DNA from: Suillus spraguei
Taxonomy: Eukaryota; Basidiomycota; Agaricomycetes; Boletales; Suillaceae
Length of the DNA stretch: 64,000 bases
Assembly: GCA_016800925.1 (NCBI GenBank)
Contig: JABCPU010000333.1
Span: forward strand, 1-64,000
Reading direction: 5' to 3'
In this document: piece after piece, positions 47,180 through 58,546 of the stretch
Layout: each line of letters starts with the position of its first letter
Numbering within the stretch: the stretch's first letter is position 1
The notes under the pieces: generated by a model
The model's input: the letters and a program-made list of their open reading frames with translations, nothing else
Databases searched by the model: none
Told to the model about the DNA's origin: nothing
Position numbers and translations under genes: made by a program

Positions 47180-47183
47180 TCAT

Positions 47184-48200
47184 GGATGATTTCCTTAGAG
47201 GTTCATCTTAACAGGTCTTAGCCCCCGTCCAAAGTGTTGTTGCAACATTAATATTGACAGAATGCACTCGTGATCAATAAGAACATTGCAGGTAGAGAGA
47301 CGTATTTTGAACATTCTTTACTATCGGGGCACATAGTATGAAGGTGTGTCTAAATCATGGCAATTACTGTTCACCAAGGTGGAACATATATCCAATAAGC
47401 CTTCTCTAAAAGCCATTGCATCTTGGCATGGTTTATGCTTCGCAGGCATAAATTAATACTATGCTTTTTCATCGTCTGTTTTCACAAGGTATGTTTCTTG
47501 CAGCCGAAACTCCTGCACGCGGATTATACTGAAGGTCTATAAATTTTAAATTTTTCGATCAGGTGAGTCGCACAAGGTGTTCGCAGGCCAGTAGTTACCT
47601 TACCAAGAAGGTTCCGAGAAGTACTTAGAAACCTTGGAAGGTGGACCTGGTCTGGCTTTCCATATTGCAGATACCTCTGAATTGACATTGGTTGTACCGT
47701 TTTCCTTTACTCGTACACTATTATCCTGAGACAGCTCGTTGATCGTGGGCCCGGCAGGTACTTCGGTAGGCTGATGATATCATATACTTAGTTCTTTTAT
47801 ATCGCACAGCATAATCGACATGTTTATCTTATAATGCAGCTCCGACCGAGTTTGATGACATTATCAGATCTCGGTCCAACCGGACCGTAAACGTCACCGA
47901 GCGAGGAATCAAGGTGTTCTTTAATTTTTTGTCCAAGTTGTTTGAGAAAAGGTCAACCAGATCAAGGGTCAATCATAGCTGATTGAGTTCTTGTCGTGCT
48001 CCTCGCCTACCGATAGCAATAGCTGGTCAAATACAGTGATTAGCGCAGAGCTGTGTACGGCGAGTATCCGGATTCTGGAGTGTCGCTGGTCACCAACAGT
48101 GTCATACCATACGTGTCGACTGCTGGCCATCCATGAATTAGGTCAGCAACAAAACTTGAAGTCTGTCACATGAAGTGAAGAGGAACCCGCCGGGAGCGTC
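47184..48200 (+). other. Partial tRNA-like unit and possible exon fragments
   Basis: 47184-47225 is the tail of a tRNA-like unit. Further on there are coding-like pieces with splice-like borders: SEKYLETLEGGPGLAFHIADT around 47607-47670, and PTEFDDIIRSRSNRTVNVTE about 47840-47900 after an acceptor. No family is recognised and no continuous model can be drawn. Confidence 0.3.
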
Positions 48201-48272
48201 AGCAGCGCCCCATGAACTATAGTCGGTAGCATATACATATACAGCACGCACTGCGAAACACAAGTAGTTGCG

Positions 48273-49403
48273 TCACTTCAACTTCCCATTCCTCCACTCG
48301 AGGAAGTGGCAGGCATGTTGCACGGCACGAGCCTTGTTCTCCTGCTCCGCCATCCCAGTACTTTGTAGGGGGAGCACAAATGACGCAATAAACGTTGTAG
48401 TGACGTCCTCCTCGTTCCAAAATACGCGGAGATATTGCCAAAGCGTTTCATGCTCTGGAAATGCACGTACGAGTGTGAGAGCGTGTTCGATCATGGAAAG
48501 TAGATTGTCTGGCAGGGAATCGCTTTCCGCGTCTTCAGTGAGACGCGCAAGATGATGGACAGCGCTATAGTCGGAGACGTGAGACTCAATCCACTGCATG
48601 ACGGAGATGATCTCTTTTGGTAATATTTCAGTGAACACGTCTGAGGTGGTAGAATGCACTCCGGGTACGAGGGCAGATTGAATGCATATAGTGCGATGGG
48701 TCCAGCCAAAATAATTGCGGGGATAGAGCTCGCAAGCTCTAGCGACAAGATTAATTTCCACAGAAAGGTCATTCGGGGGAAGGTAGAAATTTGGTGAATC
48801 GGGAACTTCATCAGCAACCAACCCTTGAGGAAAGCTTGAGATTGGATGTATGCGTTGGAGAAGCCATCGCCTGTGATACCATAGCTCGCCCTGTTTGCAA
48901 CAGTGCCTGCTCGAAAGTAGAGCGGCTGTGAACTCGAGTTCTTGCCCCGTATTGATGAGGTTCCGTACAATGAGATGCTTTCTAGCATTGAGCGCAGTTT
49001 GGTGAGCTGGATTCATCAAAATAAGGACAGCAGAAGAATCGATTAAGTCCTGAATCATCGAAGACATGATGTGGTTGGATGAATTCTCGAGTGCATGAAA
49101 TCTGGAAGCCTTGCGTGCGGCAGAGAACATAGGCACGGCAAAGAGGTATGACCGACGAAGTTCTTTCTCGGGTACACCGAGATTATTCTCCGTGAACAGA
49201 AAAGGAGATCGAGATCGTTCTGCAACGTCTGGGATCCAGATAGATGCATCGCCAGGGAGGACCTCAATAGTTGCGCTATGATAACGCAGGCCACATGAGC
49301 CGTAACGTCAACAAGGTAATTCTATGATAGCTCACGGAGGTTTGAGTAACAACAAAGCAAGTGACCTGAAGCAAGTCGAGGCTGATGCATCCGTCACAGT
49401 CAT
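48273..49403 (-). CDS. Prenyltransferase alpha-subunit repeat protein, PTAR1-like
   Basis: Exon 1 is 49403-49336, a 59-bp intron follows, and exon 2 is 49276-48273; the product is about 357 residues. It carries the protein prenyltransferase alpha-type helical repeats: ELEFTAALLSSRHCCKQGELWYHRRWLL, split here as ELEFTAALLSSR and GELWYHRRWLL, then YPRNYFGWTHRTI and FPEHETLWQYLRVF. Metazoan PTAR1 pairs with RABGGTB in a third geranylgeranyltransferase; the same role in fungi is inference. A classical RAM2 or BET4 subunit is less likely because the repeat spacing is looser and the protein starts with an unrelated 100-residue part. No frame breaks. Confidence 0.8.
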
Positions 49404-49584
49404 GCTGGATCTTGGGCGTTGAGCTATGCGTTGACGCACATTTGCGGAACTTTTAGTAGCAGTGTGTCACGACTCACAGGCTAGGCTCAGATTTACCATC
49501 AGCATCAACTCTCATTACAATATTGTGCAATCTGCACGCAAGGGATTCGGAAACTAGCAACACTTATATCCCACCGCTTGGAAT

Positions 49585-51246
49585 ATGTCATATTTCAGTT
49601 GTGGCCTCAGGTTTGTCCGTCTGGCAGCTTCTTTGTATGTTGTGGTCGCAGTCCTCTATACAACAAATCATATCCTGTCTCCAATACGGACATTTGCGAG
49701 GTTGTATATGGCCTCCTACGATACAGCCGTTGCCAAAGTTCATCAAAATGCCGAGGTCGCTGGCAGAACGTCTCAGGAAATGTTACTTTGGCCTGCATCC
49801 TCGTTGTTGCCCGAACATGCAGCTGCCAAGGCAACAGACGGGATTCCAATCAGCGAAGATCTTTTTCTCTCCAAGGCATTCTCGCAGTCTATGCACCCTC
49901 TCAAAGTGGTTCCTTACTACTACAGGGCTTCAAGGACATTTGAACAGAACGATATTACAATCACCACTCTCGTCACATTCAATCGATTCAAGGTCTTTTC
50001 CGAGCTTGTGACACACTACCAAGGTCTGCTCCGGTTTTGCAATCGTTTGTGCTCTTATTTTGTTGTCGAAGGTCCGATTTCTGCAACCGTCCATGTCAAA
50101 CCTAGTGCAACTCATGCCCTTCTGGATGCTTTGCATGACTTGTATACGTCAACGCCGGCGATGTCAACCTACGTCGACATACACCTCGTTCTCACGCCCT
50201 TCGACCGTCAATTGAATACTTGGCGAAATACTGCGCGTCTCTTTGCCCGTACTGAATTTGTCATGATGCTTGACGTTGACTTTGCCATTTGCACCAACTT
50301 CCGTTCCGCCATCAGGGCTAGTCTAGATGCTAAGATCGGTCGAATTCTTAAGGAGGGACATGCTGCTCTTGTGGTGCCTGCGTTCGAATATGTCAAACAG
50401 CAAGATGGCCTGGACCAGAAATATTTTCCTCGCGATAAACAGGTCTAGATGACGAGCGACATGATCCAGGAAGTTACTGAATGACACTGTTTAGACTTTG
50501 CTTTCGCTGGTTAAGGCGAAGAAGATCGATATGTTCCACCGCACTTGGGCTCCTGGCCACAACAGCAAAGATTATCCGCGATTTCTATTCAGCTGTCCCT
50601 GGTGAAGTTTACAAGGTCACGCAGTACCACCCGGCGTACGAGCCTCATGTGATCTTCAGAAAGGAAGGGCCTCCATGGTGCCAACCAAATCCGAGTCAAA
50701 AATCTGTCTTGCTCTGTCTAATGTAGTCTTTGTCTTTCCAGGGTGCGATGAACCGCTCATTGGATATGGAGGGAACAAGGCCGCTTGTCTCTATGAGATG
50801 TACCTGTCCGGCATGTCGTTTTATGTCTTGCGGATCACTTCCTCGTGCACCAGAGTCACCCATACGAGGAGGAAGCGCGAAAACTTGAGGTATCCATTGT
50901 TCTCTCGTAGTCGACGACTCTTGATATTGGGATTTGTATCAGCGCAAGAGTAACCGTAAGATATACCAGGACTTCAAGGAGGAAGTTTGCCTCCGGTTCG
51001 TTCTCAGGCTTATCACAACCGCTCACAGACCATGACCATGACATCTGAGCACCCGCTATGTTTTGTTTCCTAGGTACTTGAAGCGCCACTATGATTCTGG
51101 AACGCTTAATACTAGCTACGGATATAACGTTCAAGAGGAATGCAAGAAAACCAGAGGGGTGTCGAAGATTGCTGCTTTTGGTGAGCTTCATGCTGTATTT
51201 TTTAATGCGCATGTATGAAATTACTTCAACAGATGATAGAGGGTAG
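49585..51246 (+). CDS. GT49-like glycosyltransferase (LARGE/B4GAT1 family), multi-exon with frame breaks
   Basis: Type II membrane enzyme expected in the Golgi. The N-terminus has a signal anchor (VRLAASLYVVVAVLY); the catalytic part has the metal-binding D-V-D (MMLDVDFAI) near 50265-50290, and later conserved GGNKAACLYEMYLSG and HFLVHQ-like and YLKR motifs. Exon 1 ends near 50443. Later exons are about 50497-50700, 50744-50890, 50948-50998, 51076-51180 and 51233-51246. The frame slips by one base near the T3 at 50582-50584 and again near 50828, although the protein is well conserved on both sides. Fungal members of the family are known only by similarity; donor and acceptor sugars are unknown. 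Confidence 0.82.
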
Positions 51247-51479
51247 ATTTTAGTAGGCATGTCAGCAAGGGCTGCCTTCTACTTGTACTAAACGAGGTTG
51301 AAACATTCCTGACGGAAATGGCATTAAAAGCGATAGTCTGAAATGTCTGTGATAATTGTGCATAAATTTATTTGTCTTCAAGCTTTTTGTACTGCGAGTG
51401 GGATTTGAGCTATGGTATGTCCATTAGTTATTTTTGAGTCCCATGCACGGCCGTGTCAGATTGACAAAGATTAGCGACT

Positions 51480-51760
51480 GGCCTTGGATCAGCGAAGCTC
51501 AAGCCAGAGCCGAGGCGTCGCAAGGCAGACCACGTTCTTAGCACCCGCTGCAGCCATCCGTCTTCCAAGATAAGAGTCTGTTAGCTAGGGCAAGAAGAGC
51601 GCTATGATGCGGGAATCGCAGCGGTTTCGAACCTGCGAAAGTTCTCATCAGGTGGCTACTGATACCCCAACCGCGCCGACCTTCTCATTCTGTTTAGGAT
51701 ATTACTACTCAGGCTGAGCCTATATATAAGTCACTCGCTTAGATATAAAAAGCCTGTCCT
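51480..51760. repeat. Dispersed repeat similar to 35080-35300
   Basis: Several short runs occur in the same order in both places (TAGCACC, AGAAGAGCG, CCTGCGAAA, CTGTTTAGGA-like, CTGAGCCT). I see no coding capacity or terminal repeats, so the element type is unknown. Confidence 0.45.
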
Positions 51761-51847
51761 TACTTTTACCTATCTTTAGCGAACAACACCTCTCTCTGGT
51801 GGTCCGTCAATCCCGTCGAACACATTAGCAGCATTACAGATAACAGC

Positions 51848-53078
51848 ATACACTGGAAATGCTCCCCGCGTATTATTGTGCGGTCGGTTTCTAGATTTAT
51901 CTGATGACTTGGACCCTGACTTGTCTCAGGTGAGGTCATTATGTCCAGGATGAGCTCGAAGAGATGTTTCAGGGGATCGCCGAAGTCGTAGTAAAGTAGG
52001 TTTCCCCTTTAAATATTCCTCTAGCTTTACCACTTTTCTTCTTCAGCATCTGGTTTCAGAATCTCGTTCTCATTTCCTCTCCTCATTCGGGCCCGGTGGG
52101 CCGTATGAAGGGACTGTCGCCATGTACAGGCACAATAAATCTTCTGAATTCATAGGAAAATTTGACGCACCGTTAATTCACGCTCTAGCTGATACGAGTA
52201 TGGTACGCTGGATCGCTCATAATGGCAGTGGTTACGATGAAATTGATGTGCAAGCTTGCAAAGAACGAGGTAATGTCTGCTCTCAGTCAGAATAAACTGT
52301 TGCTAACCGTGTGTTTGCCCCAGGAATAATGGTGTCAAATACTCCAAGAGCAAATGAAGATGCCACTGCTACTGCCACTTTATACCTTATGCTTATCGTG
52401 CCTGCGGCACTTTTCGATGGCAGAACGCTCCCTTCGCTCTGGTACATGGAAAAAACCTTATAATGCAACCCAAGTTCATGACATTACTGGGCGCACGCTT
52501 GGTATATTGGGATTAGGTGGCATCGGCTTGAGATTCGCTCACCTTGCGCACGCCTTTCCAATGCGCATCATATACTTTTCGCGAAGGAAGCAGAATCTGC
52601 ACCAGACTGGTGCGAATATGTCTCAAGCATAGAGGAACTGTTGCAAACAGGCCGACGTACTGAGCGTACATATCCCTCTCAACAAATCCACAGTTGGTAT
52701 GATTGGAGAGAAGGAGATCAGGACCCTGCAACGGGGTAGTGTTCTTCTCAATACGTCACGAGGACCAATAGTGGACCAAGAGGCGGTGATACGAGCACTA
52801 GAGGACGGTCATGTAACGCTTCTTCTATCGTTTTGTTGTCTTTTCTCACAAGTTTTAGCTTTCATCAGTCGGCTTGGATGTATACCCCGATGAACCGCAT
52901 GTAGATCCGCGTTTTATTGACCTTCCCACGATGTACACTTCTACCGCATGTTGGGGGAGAGACAGCAGAGGCGTGGAGGACAAAAGAACTAAAAGCACTG
53001 GGAAACTTGAAAGCTTTTGTACTGGGTGGCGTCGGGGAAGATATTGTCCCTGAGCTGAGGGCAGGAATTGGCAATTAG
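51848..53078 (+). pseudogene. D-isomer 2-hydroxyacid dehydrogenase (glyoxylate reductase-like), several frame breaks
   Basis: NAD(P)-dependent enzyme of the 2-hydroxyacid dehydrogenase family. Recognisable parts in order: PRVLLCG, GGPYEGTVAMYRHN, WIAHNGSGYDEIDV, VSNTPRANEDATA, the Rossmann motif LGILGLGGIGLRFA (52499-52540), QADVLSVHIPLN, LQRGSVLLNTSRGPIVD, LDVYPDEPHVDPRF and LPHVGGETAEAW with the catalytic His. Introns fit (for example GTAATG...CCAG at about 52271-52322). One-base shifts occur near 52400, 52590, 52648 and 52940. With four breaks this may be a real pseudogene, but sequence error is possible. The N-terminal start is not clear. Confidence 0.75.
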
Positions 53079-53218
53079 ACTACCCTGTAATCACCGCCGA
53101 TCATGGCTTAGAAGAACCAACAGGACTCCAGCTGCTCCCTATACCGCATGTCCGCAAATTTTCTAAATTTTCCTCTTGGGGCGCAACACTTTTGAGGCTT
53201 GTGGGGCACACTACATGC

Positions 53219-53819
53219 TTGGTAAGGTAGGCGTCATGCGAAACCATCGAACATCACGTGCCAAGTGTTACATTAGAGTGACGAAGCTGAAATATTCAAA
53301 AACAATTTAACAGAGACGAAATATATAGAAATCGTTTATGCAAAGAGTTTCGTAGGGCTTGATGATGGATAGAAAATGAACTTGAAGTTCCGATAGAAAT
53401 CCAGCGCCGGCTGTTGCACTCCAAACCATGCGACGGTATGTAGTAGCAATTTAAGCTATTATTTGGATTGACTTATTCCCTCTTCTTTACCCAGATTTGC
53501 AATGAGGTCACGAAGATTTATTAATGCATATAAACATGGCCTTAATGGTGCACAAGCAGCATGGGCTGTTAAGAAATACCATGAACACTGAGTCCTCCCT
53601 GAAGGCTTGTTGATAAGGCCACAAATTTGTCCTCAGAGCCCATTGACTCAAGGTAAATATACATTATCAATCTATATACTTAGCTCGTCTACTGTAACTT
53701 CTATGATGATTATAACTCCGAACATTGTTGCCGCTCCGGCAAACTGATTACATGAGATCGTCACACTGTGGTCACATCATGTGATGTTTGATGGTTTCGC
53801 ATGACGCCTACCTTACCAA
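53219..53819. mobile_element. MITE-like element with 42-bp terminal inverted repeats
   Basis: It starts TTGGTAAGGTAGGCGTCATG and ends with the inverse at 53800-53819; the inverted match extends over about 42 bp with few mismatches. Length is 601 bp. Inside, at 53503-53592, is a short frame MRSRRFINAYKHGLNGAQAA that resembles the N-terminal helix-turn-helix of transposase-like proteins. No target duplication is seen. Non-autonomous. Confidence 0.75.
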
Positions 53820-53842
53820 AAAAAGAAATCCTCCGCAGAATA

Positions 53843-54202
53843 ATGCTAAGGTTGTCAGTGATGGAGTGTCTTTTGTGCCAGCAAAGAGAACACTCTCGTG
53901 TTGAGTGCCCTTACCACCACCATTCCTCTTGTACATGCCAACAACTTGACCAATATAGTGGCCCTGTGAGCATTGCATGATAACATATGACCCAATGGCT
54001 AGCAGTGATATGTCATTGACATTTTATGTTGTAATTCCAGGCACTGAAGAGTGAAAAAACAACAACTGCACTCTTGGCAAGGAGTGTATATGCACCATCA
54101 GCTCGTCCTGGACATGCCACACTAGTGTTCACCCAGTCAACCTACATTGTTTTCTGTGTTAGCCTTGTGCCTCAGCTAACACAGAATTTAGTCTATGTGT
54201 GA
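53843..54202 (+). CDS. Small zinc-knuckle (CCHC) protein, two exons, hypothetical
   Basis: Exon 1 begins at the ATG at 53843 and holds CLLCQQREHSRVEC, an exact C-x2-C-x4-H-x4-C zinc knuckle as in gag and RNA-binding proteins, then a His/Cys-rich tail. A GTGAGC donor near 53966 and an AG near 54042 would join an exon ending at the stop at 54200-54202. It lies between the MITE and the gag-like gene, so it may be transposon-derived. The intron is inferred. Confidence 0.4.
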
Positions 54203-54924
54203 GTAAATTGAAGTGGTGCAACACTCCTTGTTCCATACCACAGTAAAAGTCAAGTTCAGTAGTCTTTACATTAATAGTCATTCATCATTGTCATCTCCAT
54301 CTCTTTCTGTCATTCTTTACAAATCACACAATCTTTTTCACTATGCCTTTCCTAGCAGAAGACCCCAACAATGCTATCATGCCCAACTTCCAATCTGAAC
54401 AATTCACCAAAGCCTGAGCCCATCAATGAAGCAGTTGATGATGACCAAGCTGCAAATATTCTAGCCAACCTTTCCACATTCAAAATGACAGAGACAAGCT
54501 GTTACAAGAACACCTTCTTGTGCCCCTCCTATCATTTTTTCCTCCTATGCATTGCCATCTACTCTCATCCTGACGAGACCCCCACTCTCATTCTCCACTA
54601 CCTCATCTGGCTCACCCTCGTCATGCCATACCTCACCTATGCCTGCCTCCTCCATTGCTGCTAGATGTGCATCCTTCATGCACACTTCATGCACTTTGTG
54701 CTCACCCCTACCCTTTGCACCTCATACGTGCACTCCCTTGCACTTCAACATGCGCTACCCTCTGGTTCACACAAGGGATCCACTGGCTCTTGGAATATGA
54801 CTGGTATTGTTCTATGCGTTATCTCTTTCTCTTTGCTATCTTTCTTGACTTGTGTGTCACCTCATTGGCTTGCACCCTTTATCTTTCGGCTCCACACTTA
54901 TGACTCCCTTTTGCATGTGCGCAC

Positions 54925-56729
54925 TGTAAAGATACAATCTAGCCTGGGCTGTAGATAAACCATGGCCTAAGCTAGTATGTGAGTCTTGCACTCTACCTAG
55001 TCTGCTACTCTTGCGAGGCAAGAACATTCGACCCTAAAGGGAATGCTAAGTTAGTATAGTTCAATAATACCTATCCTGTAGTGCAAGACTGTTGCCGGCA
55101 GTAGCGAGATGCTAACAGTGACCTCCTGTCCATGGGAAACTAGCGGTAAGCACAGGAAAGTGGTAGACAAGCGGTAGTGTGAGTGATAAAACTGTGGTAG
55201 TATGAGCAGTGAAACTGCGGTAAAGCGTGGGAACTTCTGTGGTAAAACAAGCAGTGAAGCTGCAGTAAGCATGGGAAAGCGGTAGTGCAAGCGGTGAAGC
55301 ACGGGAAGAGCAGTAAAGAGCGGTGGTGCATGCAGTGGTAAAGCAATTCTTAAGAGACAGTAACTTCGGTAAAGGACTTTATTTTGTAGTGACAGTAGTG
55401 GTGACTATTCCTAAGTACTGTTAGCGACCTAGTCAGGCGCTAAGGAACTTGAGTGGTGTCTGCGATGGGCGCTCTATCAAGAGCGGTGACCCATGTGTAT
55501 TGATATCCTAACGCGGAGTGTGCTAGTTGTGTTGGTTGAAGGTGGGCGCTATGCACTGTCTCATGACCTACATACATCACAGAGATGAGGTTCTTTGACG
55601 ATGATCAAGGACGTAGAAGCGATGAGCTTCTACGAAGTTCGAATAGTGACAATAAGATTATGAAAAGCTTATTGAAGGAAGTTCAGGGTCGAAGATCAAG
55701 TAGATTCAAGTTAAAGAAGTACAAAGGCTATCTGTGCATATTTATACGTAAGATTGAAGCGGAGCGCGAATACATAAGTATTGCTAGATTAAGTATGAAA
55801 TCAGATAGCCAATAGGAAGACGCATGCTCACAGATGAGTCAGAGGCGTATGAACCAATGAATGCACACATGTGCGAAAGGGAGTCATAGGTGCGGAGCCG
55901 AAGGTATAAAAGGTACGAGCCAATGAGGCGACACATGAGTCATAGGTAGATGCAAAGGAAAAGATAAAAGGAAATATGACACCAGACGTAGTCCTTGAGC
56001 CAGAAGGCTGTTTGTGTGAACCAGGGGATAGCGCATGTTGAAGCACAGGGGAAGGCATCGAACACGACAGAGGCGTTTGAGATGCAAGAAGCTCGGGGAG
56101 CGTGAAGAGCATACATGAGCGTGAGGGGTACCGGAAGAGTGCGCATTTAGCGACAATGGAGGAGGCGAGCATAGGCAAGGTAGGGAGTGACAATGGCAAG
56201 CCAGACGAGATAGCGTAGGACGAGGATGGAGGCCTCATCAGGACGAGAGTAGATGGCGATGCATAGGAGGAAAAATGATAGTAGGGGTGCAAGAAGGTGT
56301 TCTTGTAACAAGTACCATGTGTACTATAGGAGGGAAGTGAGGAACAAGTACAGGTACCTAGGAATTTTGTACAAAAGAATAGCTACAGAGATGGAAGGGA
56401 TATGATAAACACACAGCAGACATGTAATAAGACTGGACTACAGTTTACAAAACATAACGTACCAGCAAGACTGGATGGACGGTAAATCTTGCTTGAGGAT
56501 GCCAAATGGGTTCGTGGAGATTGCTGAAGATCACCACTTCACATGAAAGTTGCCGTAGTACAGCTGCTAAGCTGCAATGAGGCTTCCAGAGTGCGGAACT
56601 ATACCGTTAGATAGGGGTAAACACATGGTAAAGTAGGACGGTGAAGCTGAAGGGTAAGGATAATGATTGCTGGTTGACACCTATATGAAAATGTGCTGTT
56701 TTGAGCTCAGCATGAGTTTGTTCATCACA
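54925..56729 (+). mobile_element. LTR-like insert D within LTR C2
   Basis: It begins TGTAAAGATACAATCTAGCC and ends TTGTTCATCACA, and is about 908 bp without the LTR nested in it. Its first 120 bp match both arms of the inverted pair at the window end (62280-62395 in reverse, 62827-62945 forward). It contains a run of degenerate repeats built on GCGGTA (55140-55340). Target duplication is unclear (GCGC on both sides). Confidence 0.6.
55419..56310 (+). mobile_element. Solo LTR C1 with target duplication AGTAC
   Basis: 892 bp, starts TGTTAGCGACC and ends TTCTTGTAACA, flanked by AGTAC at 55414-55418 and 56311-56315. It interrupts insert D. No internal retrotransposon sequence remains. Confidence 0.85.
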
Positions 56730-58546
56730 GCGCTTTCATTGGCTCATGCACCTCTGACTCATCCATGAGCATGTGTCCTCCTATTGGCTATCTGACTTCA
56801 TACCTAATTCATGTTATCTCTAATATTCACGCTTTACTTCAATCTATATATAAATATGTGCAGATAGGCTTTGTACTTCTCTAACTTGAATCTACTTGAT
56901 CTTGAACCCTGAACTCCTTTCAATAAAGCTTCCCATAAGCTTTTCGTCTATATTTGAACTTTGTAGAAGCTCATCACTTCTATGTCTTTGATCATTGTAG
57001 AACCTCGTCTCTGTGATGTAGGTTGTGAGACAGCGCATGGCGCCTACCTCCAACCAATGCAACTAGTGCACTCCATGCTAGGAGACCAATATGCGCAGGC
57101 TGACTGCTCCTTAAGGAGCATGCTGTGCAGACACCACTTAAGTTCCTTAGCACCTGGCTAGGTCACTAACACAAGTGAGAATAGGCAATTAGACTCAAAG
57201 GTGAAGCTAGAGAAGCAGAAGCAGAGCATAGGGCAGCCACAGAAGAAGAAGCCCAATGCCAACAAGCTTTAAAGGCTGAGCAGGAAGTGGCAATCCAAGA
57301 AGAAAAGAAGAAGAAGAAATCAAAGTATGCTCCAATCAAAGACATTGATGTTCCTTCCGACCCCATTATCCTCCCTTGCCAATATGCTGTCTGTAAAATG
57401 AAGTCAGGCAAGTACTGTGAGCTCTTTTATTTTATGAATACCAGACTAGAAGAGGCCTCGCATGTGGCCTTCACCATGGATGAAGACACCCTTATCATGC
57501 TACCTACAGCTGATGGCATGAACAAGTGGATTCCAGCAGGTGCAGCTAGAGACCCCAAGACCCAACTCATCAAAGATGAGAGAACCTTACCTGGGAGCAG
57601 TTTAATGAAGCAGCTCCTTATATGGTAGCTGTCATGAAAGAGAACAATTGGCCAGATGACAGAGTCAACACCCACATTTCCTTCTGGTCTGCACTGCAGA
57701 ATCACAGGTGCCAGCATGACTTCAACCCCCACAAGCAGCAAGCACTCCTGCTATACCAGGTGGAGCAGAGGAAGAGTGTTACGACCATGCAAAACCGGAG
57801 ATTAGTAAGAAATCCTGGTCTTACATGGGGTTGTACCGGAGGGTTGTAAAGTCAAAGGGGCTTGGCCTCAGCTCATGCACTATGCCTCTTACCCAAGTAT
57901 GTGCCCTTAATTTTGGATGAAGTCCAAGGGAGAGTTCTGGTGAAGTCCAGATGGAGAGTCCAGATGAACTCTAAGGAAGGATAGCTCAACAGAGCTCTAA
58001 TGGACTTCTGGATGAGCGCGGGAATGCGCCGGAACTATTTCTGGAAGGTAGGGAGTAATGGTAACCACTACTGGAACAAGTTCCAAGTAGAACAGATGAA
58101 AGATGGACTGCTGGACAAAGTCCAGGGCAGGACAGGAGCAGAGCTCCGGAGGGAAAGATGATCCATAGATGTCAGAGAATAGGATAGGATGGATCCAGAG
58201 GACTAGGGGTCCGAAGATCCAGAGAGCGGAGGAGCGGATGATTGGATGATTGGATGAGCATAGCTCTGTGGATCTTAGAGGAAGTGTTGGCTACTAGAGA
58301 GGAGTAGGTCCGGGTATGGTGTAGAGATAGTATAGACTACTCCGGACAAGGTCCGGAATAGAAACAGACAGTATAAGACTACCAAAGGTAGAGTCGGAGG
58401 TGAAACAGATGATAGATGGAGATGGACAAAGTCTGAAAAGATTATAGGACATAAGATCAAAGCTCCAGCCTAGGGAGTGATCCCATAGGCCTGAGTCGGA
58501 AGCTTACAAGGACCGGAGCCCAAGTGTAAGAACGGAAATGGAGTTA

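Larger units (their letters stand above)
54500..57171 (-). mobile_element. Solo LTR C2, reverse orientation, interrupted by a later insert
   Basis: It starts TGTTACAAGAACACC and ends GGTCACTAACA. Flanks are CAAGC (54495-54499) and CAAGT (57172-57176), a target duplication with one change. The two halves (54500-54924 and 56730-57171) together equal the LTR at 55419-56310 read in reverse. Without the insert it is about 860 bp. Confidence 0.75.

Noticed and set aside
51621..51660. GGTTTCGAACC as a tRNA B box
   Set aside because: No A box or cloverleaf around it; the related sequence at 35190 lacks the motif.
54552..54958. Overlapping plus-strand ORFs of 80-97 residues
   Set aside because: They lie in a solo LTR in reverse orientation and have no codon-like conservation with the sister LTR at 55870-56310, where frames differ.
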